Assembly: GCA_041913045.1 (NCBI GenBank)
Contig: JAYSGB010000014.1
Coordinates: forward strand, 26,100-90,099
Length of the DNA: 64,000 nt
Direction of reading: 5' to 3'
Origin: CAMLOF01 sp041913045
GTDB taxonomy: Bacteria; Pseudomonadota; Gammaproteobacteria; Burkholderiales; Burkholderiaceae_C
Below the pieces are notes generated by a model. The model was not told the origin of the DNA, made no database searches, and was given only the letters and a program-made list of their open reading frames with translations. The translations under genes and the position numbers were made by a program. This document shows positions 48,610-57,206 of this stretch, in pieces. Positions within the stretch are counted from its first letter, which is position 1. Each line of letters opens with the position of its first letter.

Positions 48610-50144
48610 CTGCGTCCACCAAGCAAGCTGCCCAGCAGGCCGCGCACCAGTTGGCGCCCCAGGCTGGAGCCCACGGTCCTCACGGCGGTCTTGGCAACTG
48701 TTTGCACCAAGCCGTCGTACTGGCCGCCGCGTGGTCCGGTGCGCCCGAACAGCAGTTCGTTCAAAGCGTTGCCTGCCCCTGCCTCCTGTGTCTGACCTTG
48801 GTTGGGAACACCGGGCACGCGGGGGCGCGTCACGCCCGCATCCGAGTTGGTGTTTGCGGGCTGCTGGGCCTGTGCATGTGCACGCAACAACTCGTGGGCG
48901 CTTTCGCGATCCACCACTTTCTCGTACACACCCGCCACCAGCGAGCCTTGCAGCAACCCCTGGCGCTGCTGCGGTGTGATAGGGCCGATCTGGCTACCCG
49001 GCGGCAACACATAGACCCGCTCGGTTTCGCAGGGACGCCCCTTGGCGTCCAGAAAACTCACCAGGGCTTCGCCCACAGCCAGTTCGGTAATGGCGGCTTC
49101 GATGTCCAGCCCAGCCTTGGGCCGCATGGTCTGCGCCGTGGATTTGACTGCCTTTTGGTCGCGGGGCGTGAAGGCGCGCAGGGCATGTTGCACCCGGTTG
49201 CCCAACTGGCCAAGCACACTGTCCGGGATGTCCAGCGGATTTTGCGTGACGAAGTACACCCCGACTCCCTTGGAGCGCACCAGCCGCACTACCAGCTCAA
49301 TGCGCTCCACCAGCACCTTGGGCGCCTCGTTGAACAGCAGGTGAGCCTCATCGAAGAAGAACACCAACTTGGGCTTTTCTGGGTCACCGATCTCGGGCAA
49401 CTGCTCAAACAACTCGCTCAGCATCCACAGCAGGAAGGTGGCGTACAGGCGTGGCGAGTTCAACAGCTTGTCTGCAGCCAAGATGTTGATCACCCCCTTG
49501 CCACCAACGGTCTGCATGAAATCGTTGATGTCGAGCATGGGCTCGCCAAAGAACTTGTCGCCGCCTTGCTGTTCGATCTGCAGCAGGCCGCGCTGGATGG
49601 CACCCACGCTGGCCGCGCTGATGTTGCCGTATTCCGTGGTGAACTGCTTGGCGTTGTCGCCCACGTGCTGCAGCATGGCGCGCAGGTCTTTCAGGTCCAG
49701 CAGCAGCAGGCCGTTGTCGTCGGCGATCTTGAACACCAGGTTCAGCACGCCCGCCTGGGTTTCGTTCAGGTCCAGCATGCGGGCCAGCAATAGGGGGCCC
49801 ATGTCGCTAACGGTGGTGCGCACGGGGTGGCCTTGCTCGCCAAACACGTCCCACAGCGTGGTGGGGCAGGCCAATGGGTCTGGCAGGGCAATGCCGCGGT
49901 CGGCCAGCACCTTGGCCATTTTTTCGCCAATGTTGCCTGTCTGGCTGATGCCGGTGAGGTCGCCCTTCACGTCGGCCATGAACACGGGCACGCCAATGCG
50001 CGAAAAGCCTTCGGCCAGCGTTTGCAGGGTCACGGTCTTGCCCGTACCAGTGGCTCCGGTGATAAGGCCATGCCGGTTGGCCTTGTCGGGCAGCAGCAGG
50101 CATTCGGTGGCGGCGTGGCGGGCGATCAGCAGGGGCTCGGTCAT
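48606..50144 (-). CDS. HerA-like ATPase, YjgR/DUF853 family
   Basis: A 512-residue P-loop ATPase of the FtsK/HerA superclass. Walker A is GATGTGKTV (about 29-37), and the Walker B-like FFFDEAHLLFNEAP is clear, as is the sensor segment YFVTQNPLDIPDSVLGQLGNRVQHALRAF. The Gln/Gly-rich C-terminus ends with a basic LGRQLVRGLLGSLLGGRR. Physiological role is unknown for most YjgR proteins. It is the first gene of a two-gene set with the DUF1499 gene and is divergent from yebC. Confidence 0.88.
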   Translation of the reverse strand: MTEPLLIARHAATECLLLPDKANRHGLITGATGTGKTVTLQTLAEGFSRIGVPVFMADVKGDLTGISQTGNIGEKMAKVLADRGIALPDPLACPTTLWDVFGEQGHPVRTTVSDMGPLLLARMLDLNETQAGVLNLVFKIADDNGLLLLDLKDLRAMLQHVGDNAKQFTTEYGNISAASVGAIQRGLLQIEQQGGDKFFGEPMLDINDFMQTVGGKGVINILAADKLLNSPRLYATFLLWMLSELFEQLPEIGDPEKPKLVFFFDEAHLLFNEAPKVLVERIELVVRLVRSKGVGVYFVTQNPLDIPDSVLGQLGNRVQHALRAFTPRDQKAVKSTAQTMRPKAGLDIEAAITELAVGEALVSFLDAKGRPCETERVYVLPPGSQIGPITPQQRQGLLQGSLVAGVYEKVVDRESAHELLRAHAQAQQPANTNSDAGVTRPRVPGVPNQGQTQEAGAGNALNELLFGRTGPRGGQYDGLVQTVAKTAVRTVGSSLGRQLVRGLLGSLLGGRR

Positions 50145-50224
50145 GGCGGCGGTCCGTGTGTGGGCAAAAAGTACAATTGCAGGTTACTTACGAATCAGCG
50201 TACACGAATTTCACGAGGGTTGAC

Positions 50225-50950
50225 ATGGCAGGGCATTCCAAGTGGGCCAATATCCAGCACCGCAAAGGTCGGCAGGATGAGAAGCGCGGCAAGATCTGGA
50301 CACGCGTGATCCGCGAAATCATGGTGGCGGCACGCCAGGGCGGCGGCGACCTCACTGCCAACCCGCGCCTGCGTCTCGCGGTGGACAAGGCCAAGGCTGC
50401 CAACATGCCTGCCGACACCATCAAACGCAACATCGACAAGGCCACCGGAAACCTCGAAGGCGTGAACTACGAGGAAATCCGCTACGAGGGCTACGGCATC
50501 GGCGGCGCGGCCATCATCGTGGACACGATGACCGACAACCGCGTGCGCACTGTGGCCGAAGTTCGCCACGCTTTCAGCAAATACGGCGGCAACCTGGGCA
50601 CAGAAGGTTCGGTGGCCTTCCAGTTCAAGCACTGCGGGCAGATGATCTTCGCGCCGGGCACATCTGAAGACAAAGTCATGGAAGTGGCTTTGGAGGCGGG
50701 TGCGGAGGATGTGATTTCCGACGACGATGGCGCCATTGAGGTGATTACCGCGCCCGGCGACTTTGAAGCCGTGAAGAACGCCCTGGAGGCCGCTGGCTTG
50801 ACGCCGGAAATGGCCGAGGTGACCATGCGTGCTGACAACACCATTGAACTCAGTGGCGAAGACGCGGCCCGGATGCAGAAGTTGCTGGACGTGCTGGAAG
50901 ACCTGGACGACGTGCAGAACGTTTTCCACAACGCGGAAATTGACGAATGA
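50225..50950 (+). CDS. yebC: YebC/PmpR-family protein (translation/transcription factor)
   Basis: A 241-residue TACO1/YebC-family protein. Members have been reported as DNA-binding regulators and as factors that relieve ribosome stalling. It has the hallmark MAGHSKWANIQHRKGRQDEKRGK start, YEGYGIGGAAIIVD and a helical C-terminus. The ATG at 50225 has GAGGG upstream. It is first in a chain of tightly overlapping genes; purD starts within its stop (ATGA). The ruvC neighbour seen in other genomes is absent. Confidence 0.94.
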   Translation: MAGHSKWANIQHRKGRQDEKRGKIWTRVIREIMVAARQGGGDLTANPRLRLAVDKAKAANMPADTIKRNIDKATGNLEGVNYEEIRYEGYGIGGAAIIVDTMTDNRVRTVAEVRHAFSKYGGNLGTEGSVAFQFKHCGQMIFAPGTSEDKVMEVALEAGAEDVISDDDGAIEVITAPGDFEAVKNALEAAGLTPEMAEVTMRADNTIELSGEDAARMQKLLDVLEDLDDVQNVFHNAEIDE

Positions 50951-52239
50951 GCGACAAGATGAAGGTGCTGGTGGTGGGTGGCGGCGGGCGCGAGCACGCG
51001 CTGGCCTGGAAGCTCAAGCAATCGCCCCGCGTGGCGCAGGTGTTCGTGGCGCCGGGCAACGGTGGTACTGCCCGCGACGCTGATTTGACGAACATCGACA
51101 TCACCGACGTGCGTGCGCTGCGTGAATGGGCGCAGGCGCAGGGCATTGCGCTGACCGTGGTCGGCCCCGAGGCGCCGCTGGCCGCTGGCGTGGTGGACGA
51201 GTTTCGCGCGCACGGCATGCGCATCTTCGGCCCGACCAAGGCGGCTGCCCAGCTGGAAAGCTCCAAGGCTTTCTCCAAGGCCTTCATGAAGCGCCATGGC
51301 ATTCCCACGGCGGCATACGAAACGTTCTCCGACCCGGCGCTGGCGCATGCCTATGTTGACCAGATGGGCGCGCCCATCGTCGTCAAGGCCGACGGTCTGG
51401 CGGCAGGCAAGGGCGTGGTCGTGGCCATGACGCTGGCCGAGGCCCACGAAGCCATCGATTTTATGCTGTTGGACAACACCCTGGGCGTTGCGCACAACGA
51501 AGGCGGTGCGCGGGTGGTGATCGAATCCTTCCTGCAAGGCGAAGAGGCCAGCTTCATCGTGCTGTGCGACGGCAAGACCGTGACGGCACTGGCGACCAGC
51601 CAGGACCACAAGCGCCTGCTCGATGCCGACCAGGGCCCCAACACGGGTGGCATGGGGGCCTATTCGCCCGCGCCTGTGGTGACGCCCGAGGTACACCGCC
51701 GCGCCATGGAAGAGATCATCCTGCCCACCGTGCGCGGCATGGAGGCAGATGGAATTCCCTACACCGGTTTCCTCTATGCCGGCCTGATGATCGAACCCAG
51801 CGGCGCCGTGAAGACGCTGGAATTCAACTGCCGCATGGGCGACCCGGAAACCCAGCCCATCATGATGCGCTTGCAGAGCGACTTGGCCGAAGTGATGCTG
51901 GCTGCCACCGAGCAACGGCTCGACGAGGTGACGCTGCAATGGGATGACCGGGTGGCGCTGGGTGTGGTGCTGGCCGCCCACGGTTATCCGTTGACGCCGC
52001 GCAAGGGCGACGTGATCACGGCATTGCCGGTGGACAGTGCCGACGCGGTCGTCTTCCACGCCGGGACCGCCAAGAAGGATGGCGCCGTGGTGACTTCCGG
52101 CGGGCGGGTGCTGTGCGCCACCGCGCTGGGCGCTGACGTGGCCGATGCGCAGAAGCGCGCCTACGCGCTGGTGCAGGGCGTGGCGTTTGATGGCATGCAG
52201 TACCGTAAAGACATCGGCTACCGGGCTTTGATGAAATGA
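50947..52239 (+). CDS. purD: Phosphoribosylamine-glycine ligase (GAR synthetase)
   Basis: ATP-grasp enzyme of the second step of purine synthesis. The 430-residue product has an N-terminal VLVVGGGGREHALAWKL, an ATP-grasp domain with VVKADGLAAGKGV, and NTGGMGAYSPAPV and EFNCRMGDPETQ in the C-terminal part. The start ATG overlaps the yebC stop; an ATG 12 bases later (50959) is an alternative. hemF overlaps its stop. Confidence 0.96.
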   Translation: MSDKMKVLVVGGGGREHALAWKLKQSPRVAQVFVAPGNGGTARDADLTNIDITDVRALREWAQAQGIALTVVGPEAPLAAGVVDEFRAHGMRIFGPTKAAAQLESSKAFSKAFMKRHGIPTAAYETFSDPALAHAYVDQMGAPIVVKADGLAAGKGVVVAMTLAEAHEAIDFMLLDNTLGVAHNEGGARVVIESFLQGEEASFIVLCDGKTVTALATSQDHKRLLDADQGPNTGGMGAYSPAPVVTPEVHRRAMEEIILPTVRGMEADGIPYTGFLYAGLMIEPSGAVKTLEFNCRMGDPETQPIMMRLQSDLAEVMLAATEQRLDEVTLQWDDRVALGVVLAAHGYPLTPRKGDVITALPVDSADAVVFHAGTAKKDGAVVTSGGRVLCATALGADVADAQKRAYALVQGVAFDGMQYRKDIGYRALMK

Positions 52240-53156
52240 TCCAGACGCACGTCGAAGCCATGCGCGAGTACCTGCTCGGTCTGCAGCAGCGCATCACCTC
52301 TGCCATCTCCGAGATTGACGGCAAGGCCTTCCTGTCGGACGCCTGGGAAAAGTCCCCGGGCGAGCCGCTTCAGGGCAACGGCATCACGCAGATTCTGGAA
52401 GACGGGGTGGTGTTTGAGCGTGCAGGCTGTGGTTTTTCCCACGTCAGCGGCCCCAAGCTGCCGCCCTCGGCCACGCAGCACCGCCCGGAACTGGCGGGCG
52501 CACCGTTCGAAGCGCTCGGCGTTTCGCTGGTGTTCCATCCGCGAAATCCGTACGTTCCCACCGTGCACATGAACGTGCGCATGATCACCGCCAAGCCGGT
52601 CAATGGGGGCGAGGCCGTGAGTTGGTTCGGCGGCGGCATGGACCTCACCCCGTATTACGGGTTCGAGGAAGACGCTGTCCATTTCCACCAGACCTGCGCC
52701 ACGGCATTGGAGCCTTTTGGTGCAGACAAGTACCCTCGCTTCAAAACCTGGTGCGACGACTACTTCTGCCTGAAACACCGCAACGAGCAACGCGGGATCG
52801 GCGGGGTGTTCTACGACGATTTTTCCGAGCTGGGCTTTGAGGGTGGCTTTGCAATGACCCGAGCCGTGGGCGATGCGTTTTTGCATGCTTACCTGCCCAT
52901 CGTGTTGCGCCGAAATGACACCCACTACGGCGAGCGTGAGCGCGAGTTCCAGCTTTACCGCCGTGGGCGTTACGTCGAATTCAACCTCGTCTGGGACCGT
53001 GGCACCCACTTTGGCCTTCAATCTGGTGGCCGCAGCGAGTCCATCCTCTTGTCCATGCCACCTCTGGTGCGCTGGGCCTACAACGAGCGCCCGGCGCCTG
53101 GCACGCCGGAACACCGGCTGTACCAGGAGTTCCTGGTGCGGCGGGACTGGTTGTGA
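52236..53156 (+). CDS. hemF: Coproporphyrinogen III oxidase, oxygen-dependent
   Basis: Aerobic enzyme of heme synthesis that decarboxylates coproporphyrinogen III. The 306-residue product contains family blocks such as WFGGGMDLTPYYGFEEDA, CDDYFCLKHRNEQRGIGGVFYDD and RRGRYVEFNLVWDRGT. Overlaps with purD (ATGA) and nadD (GTGA) imply one transcript. Presence of the O2-dependent form fits an aerobic lifestyle. Confidence 0.96.
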   Translation: MIQTHVEAMREYLLGLQQRITSAISEIDGKAFLSDAWEKSPGEPLQGNGITQILEDGVVFERAGCGFSHVSGPKLPPSATQHRPELAGAPFEALGVSLVFHPRNPYVPTVHMNVRMITAKPVNGGEAVSWFGGGMDLTPYYGFEEDAVHFHQTCATALEPFGADKYPRFKTWCDDYFCLKHRNEQRGIGGVFYDDFSELGFEGGFAMTRAVGDAFLHAYLPIVLRRNDTHYGEREREFQLYRRGRYVEFNLVWDRGTHFGLQSGGRSESILLSMPPLVRWAYNERPAPGTPEHRLYQEFLVRRDWL

Positions 53157-53800
53157 ACGGCTTGACATCCCCGATTCAACGTGTCGGCATGTTTGGCGGC
53201 GCGTTCGACCCGCCGCACTGGGCTCACCGCGCACTGGCCGAAACGGCGCTCACGCAATTGGGGCTGGACGTCCTGCATATCCTCCCCACCGGGCATGCCT
53301 GGCACAAGACGCGCGTGCTGTCTCCGGCTGCACATCGGCTTGCCATGTGCACGCGGGCTTTCGACGGTTTGCCCAATGCAAGAATAGATGACCGGGAGAT
53401 ACGGCGCCAAGGGCCATCCTACACGGCAGACACGCTGAGTGAGCTGGCCGCTGAATATCCCGGGGCGCAGCTTTTTCTCGTGCTGGGTGCCGACCAGCTT
53501 CTGGCTTTCAAAACCTGGAGCCGCTGGGAAGAAGTGCTTGGCCTGGCCACCCTCGCAGTGGCCAACCGTGCCATAAACATTGGCGCTGACGCGGACCCCA
53601 GTCAACAGGTCGAACAGGACCTGAGCGGCGTGGACGTTCCGTTTGTTCAGCTGAACATGCCCCTGCACAACATCAGCGCTACGGCCGTGCGTGCACACGT
53701 GCACGGACAAAGTCGCCGTTTTCCCGATCTTGACGTGCTGGTGCCCGAAGGCGTTGCGCGTTATATTTCCGAACACCATCTCTACGAAACCCCCACATGA
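53153..53800 (+). CDS. nadD: Nicotinate-nucleotide adenylyltransferase NadD
   Basis: Joins nicotinate mononucleotide and ATP in NAD synthesis. The 215-residue product has the nucleotidyltransferase motif GGAFDPPHWAH (15-25) and the C-terminal ISATAVRAHV, the ISSTxIR-type motif. The start is GTG, sharing GTGA with the hemF stop. It is followed by rsfS with another ATGA overlap, the common nadD-rsfS-rlmH order. Confidence 0.94.
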   Translation: MNGLTSPIQRVGMFGGAFDPPHWAHRALAETALTQLGLDVLHILPTGHAWHKTRVLSPAAHRLAMCTRAFDGLPNARIDDREIRRQGPSYTADTLSELAAEYPGAQLFLVLGADQLLAFKTWSRWEEVLGLATLAVANRAINIGADADPSQQVEQDLSGVDVPFVQLNMPLHNISATAVRAHVHGQSRRFPDLDVLVPEGVARYISEHHLYETPT

Positions 53801-54558
53801 CCAGCGAAACCGTCGCCAAGAAGAACATCCAGAAACTCCAGCGCGCCATCGTCGATGGCCTGGAGGACGTGAAGGGGCAGGACATCCAGGTTTTCAACAC
53901 CGAAGGTCTCTCGCCTTTGTTCGAACGGGTCATCGTTGCCTGTGGCACGTCCAACCGCCAGACCAAGGCGCTCGCAGCCAGCGTGCGCGACGCTGTTCGC
54001 GAAGCAGGCTTTGACAAGCCCCGTATGGAGGGCGAGGAAAACGGCGAGTGGATCATCGTGGATTGCGGCCAGGCCGTGGTGCACGTGATGCAGCCCAGCA
54101 TCCGCCAGTACTACCGGCTCGAAGACATCTGGGGTGAGAAGCCTGTCCGGATGAAACACGGCGATGCCAAGGCCAAGGCTGCGCGTGCCGCAACCCCCGA
54201 GCCTGAAAAGGCTCCGGCAAAGAAGACGCCCGCAAAGAAGGCGGCAGCAAAGGCGGTGCCTGCTCGCAAGCCAGGTGCAGCCGCCAATAAATCGACGGCA
54301 AAGGCCGCCCCCTCGTCAGACCAGCCGGTGCGCAAGGCGTCTGCCAAGCCCGCCGCGAAGAAGGTCGTAGCCAAGAGTGTGGCCGCCAAGTCCACAGGGG
54401 CCAAAAAGGCGCCTGCCAAGAAGGCCGCCACCAAGGTGGCAGTTGTCAAGGTGGGCTTGCCCGCCAAAAAGACCGTTGCCAAGAGTGCGGCGAAGGCAGG
54501 CAAGCCCGCAGCCAAGGTAGCAGCAAAACCTAAGGCCAAGCCCAAGAAGGCTTCATGA
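53797..54558 (+). CDS. rsfS: Ribosomal silencing factor RsfS with long Lys/Ala-rich C-terminal tail
   Basis: RsfS binds uL14 on the 50S subunit and blocks subunit joining in poor growth. Residues 1 to about 118 are the normal fold, with VIVACGTSNRQTKALAASV and WIIVDCGQAVVHVMQ. Residues about 119-253 are an unusual tail of Ala, Lys, Pro, Val and Ser with about 35 lysines, many as AKK or AAK repeats, very like histone H1/AlgP-type tails. The normal family size is about 105-125 residues, so the tail doubles the protein. It has no frameshift sign and runs straight into the rlmH start. Confidence 0.93.
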   Translation: MTSETVAKKNIQKLQRAIVDGLEDVKGQDIQVFNTEGLSPLFERVIVACGTSNRQTKALAASVRDAVREAGFDKPRMEGEENGEWIIVDCGQAVVHVMQPSIRQYYRLEDIWGEKPVRMKHGDAKAKAARAATPEPEKAPAKKTPAKKAAAKAVPARKPGAAANKSTAKAAPSSDQPVRKASAKPAAKKVVAKSVAAKSTGAKKAPAKKAATKVAVVKVGLPAKKTVAKSAAKAGKPAAKVAAKPKAKPKKAS

Positions 54559-55022
54559 AGCTGCTGATCGTCGCAGTAGGGCAGCGCATGCCCGACTGGG
54601 CGCAGACGGCCTACGACGATTACGCCAAGCGCTTCCCGCCCGATTGCCGGGTGGAGATCAAGACCGTCAAGACCGAGCCCCGGGGTTCCAAGACCCTGGA
54701 AACCCTGTTGGCGTCGGAGCGTGCGCGCATAGAAGCCGCCATCCCGCGCGGCGCCCGTATCGTCGTGTTGGACGAGCGGGGCAGCCAGTTGACCACAGTC
54801 GCCTTGGCCCAGCAACTGCGCCAATGGCAGATGGCTGGCGACGACGTGGCGCTGGTGATTGGCGGGCCTGACGGCCTTGATCCGGACTTCAAGGCCAAGG
54901 CACAGTTGCGCATCCGGCTGTCCGACATGACCTTGCCACATGCGTTGGCGCGGGTGCTGCTCATCGAGCAGCTCTACCGTGCCTGGTCTGTCAACGCCAA
55001 CCATCCTTATCACCGCGAATGA
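54555..55022 (+). CDS. rlmH: 23S rRNA (pseudouridine1915-N3)-methyltransferase RlmH
   Basis: SPOUT enzyme that methylates pseudouridine 1915 in the assembled ribosome. The 155-residue product has the knot motif VIGGPDGLDPDF and the C-terminal LPHALARVLLIEQLYRAWS...NHPYHRE that ends nearly all RlmH proteins. The overlaps at both ends (with rsfS and maf) are 4 bases. Confidence 0.97.
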   Translation: MKLLIVAVGQRMPDWAQTAYDDYAKRFPPDCRVEIKTVKTEPRGSKTLETLLASERARIEAAIPRGARIVVLDERGSQLTTVALAQQLRQWQMAGDDVALVIGGPDGLDPDFKAKAQLRIRLSDMTLPHALARVLLIEQLYRAWSVNANHPYHRE

Positions 55023-55639
55023 GTGTGTCTTCCAAGTCTCCCTGGGTTTACCTGGCGTCGCAGAGCCCGCGCCGCAAGCAGCTGCTAGAGCAGTGGGGTG
55101 TGCGCTGCGAGCTGTTGCTGCCCGACGACCATGAGGATGCAGAGGGGCTGGAGGACGTTCGCCCCGGCGAAGCACCCGCTGCCTACGTCAGGCGTGTCAC
55201 GCGCCTGAAGCTGGAGGCGGCCGTAGCGCGCCTGCATCGGCGCGGCTGGCCAGACGGGCCCGTGCTGTGTGCGGATACCACTGTGGCGCTCGGGCGCGAC
55301 ATCCTGGGCAAGCCTTCTTCAAAGGCCGATGCGCAGCGCATCCTGCAGCGCCTGTCCGGCCAGAAGCATCAGGTGCTCACGGCGGTGGCTGTGGCACACA
55401 GGGGGCAGGTCTGGCAGGCGTTGAGCCGTTCGCAGGTCACGTTTGCTGAACTCTCGCCAGCCGACATCCGCCGCTATGTGGCTACGGGCGAGCCCATGGG
55501 CAAGGCTGGGGCATATGGGATCCAAGGACACGGCGGCCTGTTCATCAGCCATATCGCAGGTAGTTACACCGGCATCATGGGCTTGCCCGCGTTCGAGACT
55601 GCACAGGTCCTGTGCGAAGCAGGTTTGCGTCTGCTGTAA
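55019..55639 (+). CDS. maf: Maf/YhdE-family nucleoside triphosphate pyrophosphatase
   Basis: House-cleaning pyrophosphatase that hydrolyses non-canonical or excess nucleotides such as dTTP and UTP. The 206-residue product has the opening YLASQSPRRKQLLEQWG, the ADTTVAL motif and the GEPMGKAGAYGIQGHGG motif. Which Maf subfamily (YhdE or YceF) is not decided here. It lies between rlmH and rng, as in other betaproteobacteria. Confidence 0.93.
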   Translation: MSVSSKSPWVYLASQSPRRKQLLEQWGVRCELLLPDDHEDAEGLEDVRPGEAPAAYVRRVTRLKLEAAVARLHRRGWPDGPVLCADTTVALGRDILGKPSSKADAQRILQRLSGQKHQVLTAVAVAHRGQVWQALSRSQVTFAELSPADIRRYVATGEPMGKAGAYGIQGHGGLFISHIAGSYTGIMGLPAFETAQVLCEAGLRLL

Positions 55640-55646
55640 TGCATCC

Positions 55647-57185
55647 ATGGCACAAGACATTCTGATCAATTGGGCGCCTCAGGAAACCCGCGTGGCGGTG
55701 GTGGAGCAGGGGGCGGTGCAGGAAGTCCACATCGAGCGCACGCTGGAACGCGGGCTGGTGGGCAACATCTACCTCGGCAAGGTTTCGCGCGTGTTGCCGG
55801 GCATGCAGTCGGCTTTCATCGACATTGGGCTGGACCGCGCGGCCTTTTTGCATGTGGCGGACTTGCTGCCTAACATCACCGCGCGGCATGCCGGCAACAA
55901 GGACCGGGCCCCCGTGGTAGCCAGCGGGCAGGCGGCCGACGAAGGCACGCCCACCGTTTCCGCACCGCCAACGGTGGAAACCGTACTGCCCATCGAAAAA
56001 CAGATTTTCGAAGGGCAGGCTCTGATGGTGCAGGTCCTGAAGGACCCGATCGGCACCAAGGGCGCGCGCTTGACGGCGCAGGTGAGCATTGCCGGGCGGC
56101 TCCTGGTTTTTCTGCCGCAGGACAAGCACATTGGTGTGTCCCAAAAAATTCCTTACGCCCAGCGGGAGTCGCTGCGTCAACGTCTGGTGGCGCTGACTGC
56201 TGAGGGCGGTGGCGGCTTCATCCTGCGCACTAACGCCGAAGATGCGTCAGACGAGGAACTGGCCGAAGACATCGCCTACCTGCGAAAGACTTGGGCGCAC
56301 ATCAAGGCCTCATCCACGCGCCAGCCGCCGGGCACCTTGCTCTACCAGGACCTGACGCTGTTGCAGCGGGTGTTACGCGATCTGGTCGGGTCCCAGACAC
56401 AGTCCATCAAAGTTGACTCCCGCGAACAATTCGGTTTGCTGCAAGGTTTTGCCCGGGAGTACATGCCCAGCACGCTGTCACGACTGGATCCGTACGCTGG
56501 CGAGCGGCCGATTTTTGACCTCTTCAACATCGACGAAGAGATCATGCGCGCCTTGGGGCGCAGGGTCGATCTCAAGTCAGGCGGTTACCTGGTCATTGAC
56601 CAGACCGAAGCGTTGACGACCGTGGACGTGAACACGGGCGGCTACGTCGGGGCGCGCAATTTCGACGACACCATCTTCAAGACCAACTTGGAGGCGGCAC
56701 AGGCGATTGCGCGGCAACTGCGCTTGCGCAATCTGGGTGGAATCGTCATCGTCGACTTCATCGACATGGTGCGAGAAGACCACCGCGAGGCCGTGCTGGC
56801 GGAGTTCCGCAAGCAGCTTGCGCGTGACCGGGTGAAGACCATGATTGGCGGTTTCTCGCAGTTGGGGCTGGTGGAGATGACGCGCAAGCGCACGCGCGAA
56901 TCGCTGGCGCACATGCTCAGCGAGCAGTGCGAGGCCTGTGCAGGCAAAGGGCACGTCAAGACGCCGCGCAGCGTGTGCTACGACATCCTGCGCGAGATAC
57001 TGCGGGAGGCACGCGCCTTCAACCCGCGCGAATTCCGCATCGTGGCGTCGCCCAAGGTGGTGGAACTGTTTCTTGACGAGGAAAGCCAGTACCTGGCGGG
57101 TTTGAGCGACTTCATTGGCAAGCCGATTTCCCTGCAAAGCGAAGGCGGCATGACGCAGGAACAGTACGACATCGTGCTGCTCTGA
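55647..57185 (+). CDS. rng: Ribonuclease G
   Basis: Endoribonuclease that matures the 5' end of 16S rRNA and helps degrade mRNA. The 512-residue product has an S1 domain, an RNase H-like and metal-binding core (TVDVNTGGYVGARNFDDT, IVIVDFIDM) and the zinc-link motif CEACAGKGH. It lacks the long C-terminal scaffold of RNase E. A Pro/Ala/Thr-rich insert at about residues 81-113 interrupts the S1 domain relative to E. coli RNase G. The ATG at 55647 follows maf by 7 bases. Confidence 0.95.
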   Translation: MAQDILINWAPQETRVAVVEQGAVQEVHIERTLERGLVGNIYLGKVSRVLPGMQSAFIDIGLDRAAFLHVADLLPNITARHAGNKDRAPVVASGQAADEGTPTVSAPPTVETVLPIEKQIFEGQALMVQVLKDPIGTKGARLTAQVSIAGRLLVFLPQDKHIGVSQKIPYAQRESLRQRLVALTAEGGGGFILRTNAEDASDEELAEDIAYLRKTWAHIKASSTRQPPGTLLYQDLTLLQRVLRDLVGSQTQSIKVDSREQFGLLQGFAREYMPSTLSRLDPYAGERPIFDLFNIDEEIMRALGRRVDLKSGGYLVIDQTEALTTVDVNTGGYVGARNFDDTIFKTNLEAAQAIARQLRLRNLGGIVIVDFIDMVREDHREAVLAEFRKQLARDRVKTMIGGFSQLGLVEMTRKRTRESLAHMLSEQCEACAGKGHVKTPRSVCYDILREILREARAFNPREFRIVASPKVVELFLDEESQYLAGLSDFIGKPISLQSEGGMTQEQYDIVLL

Positions 57186-57206
57186 GGTACGCCGTAGCCG
57201 CTTGCC

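Noticed and set aside
54151..54555. Lys/Ala-rich stretch as a separate histone-like gene
   Set aside because: It is in frame with RsfS, with no start or ribosome site of its own, so I treat it as the RsfS tail.
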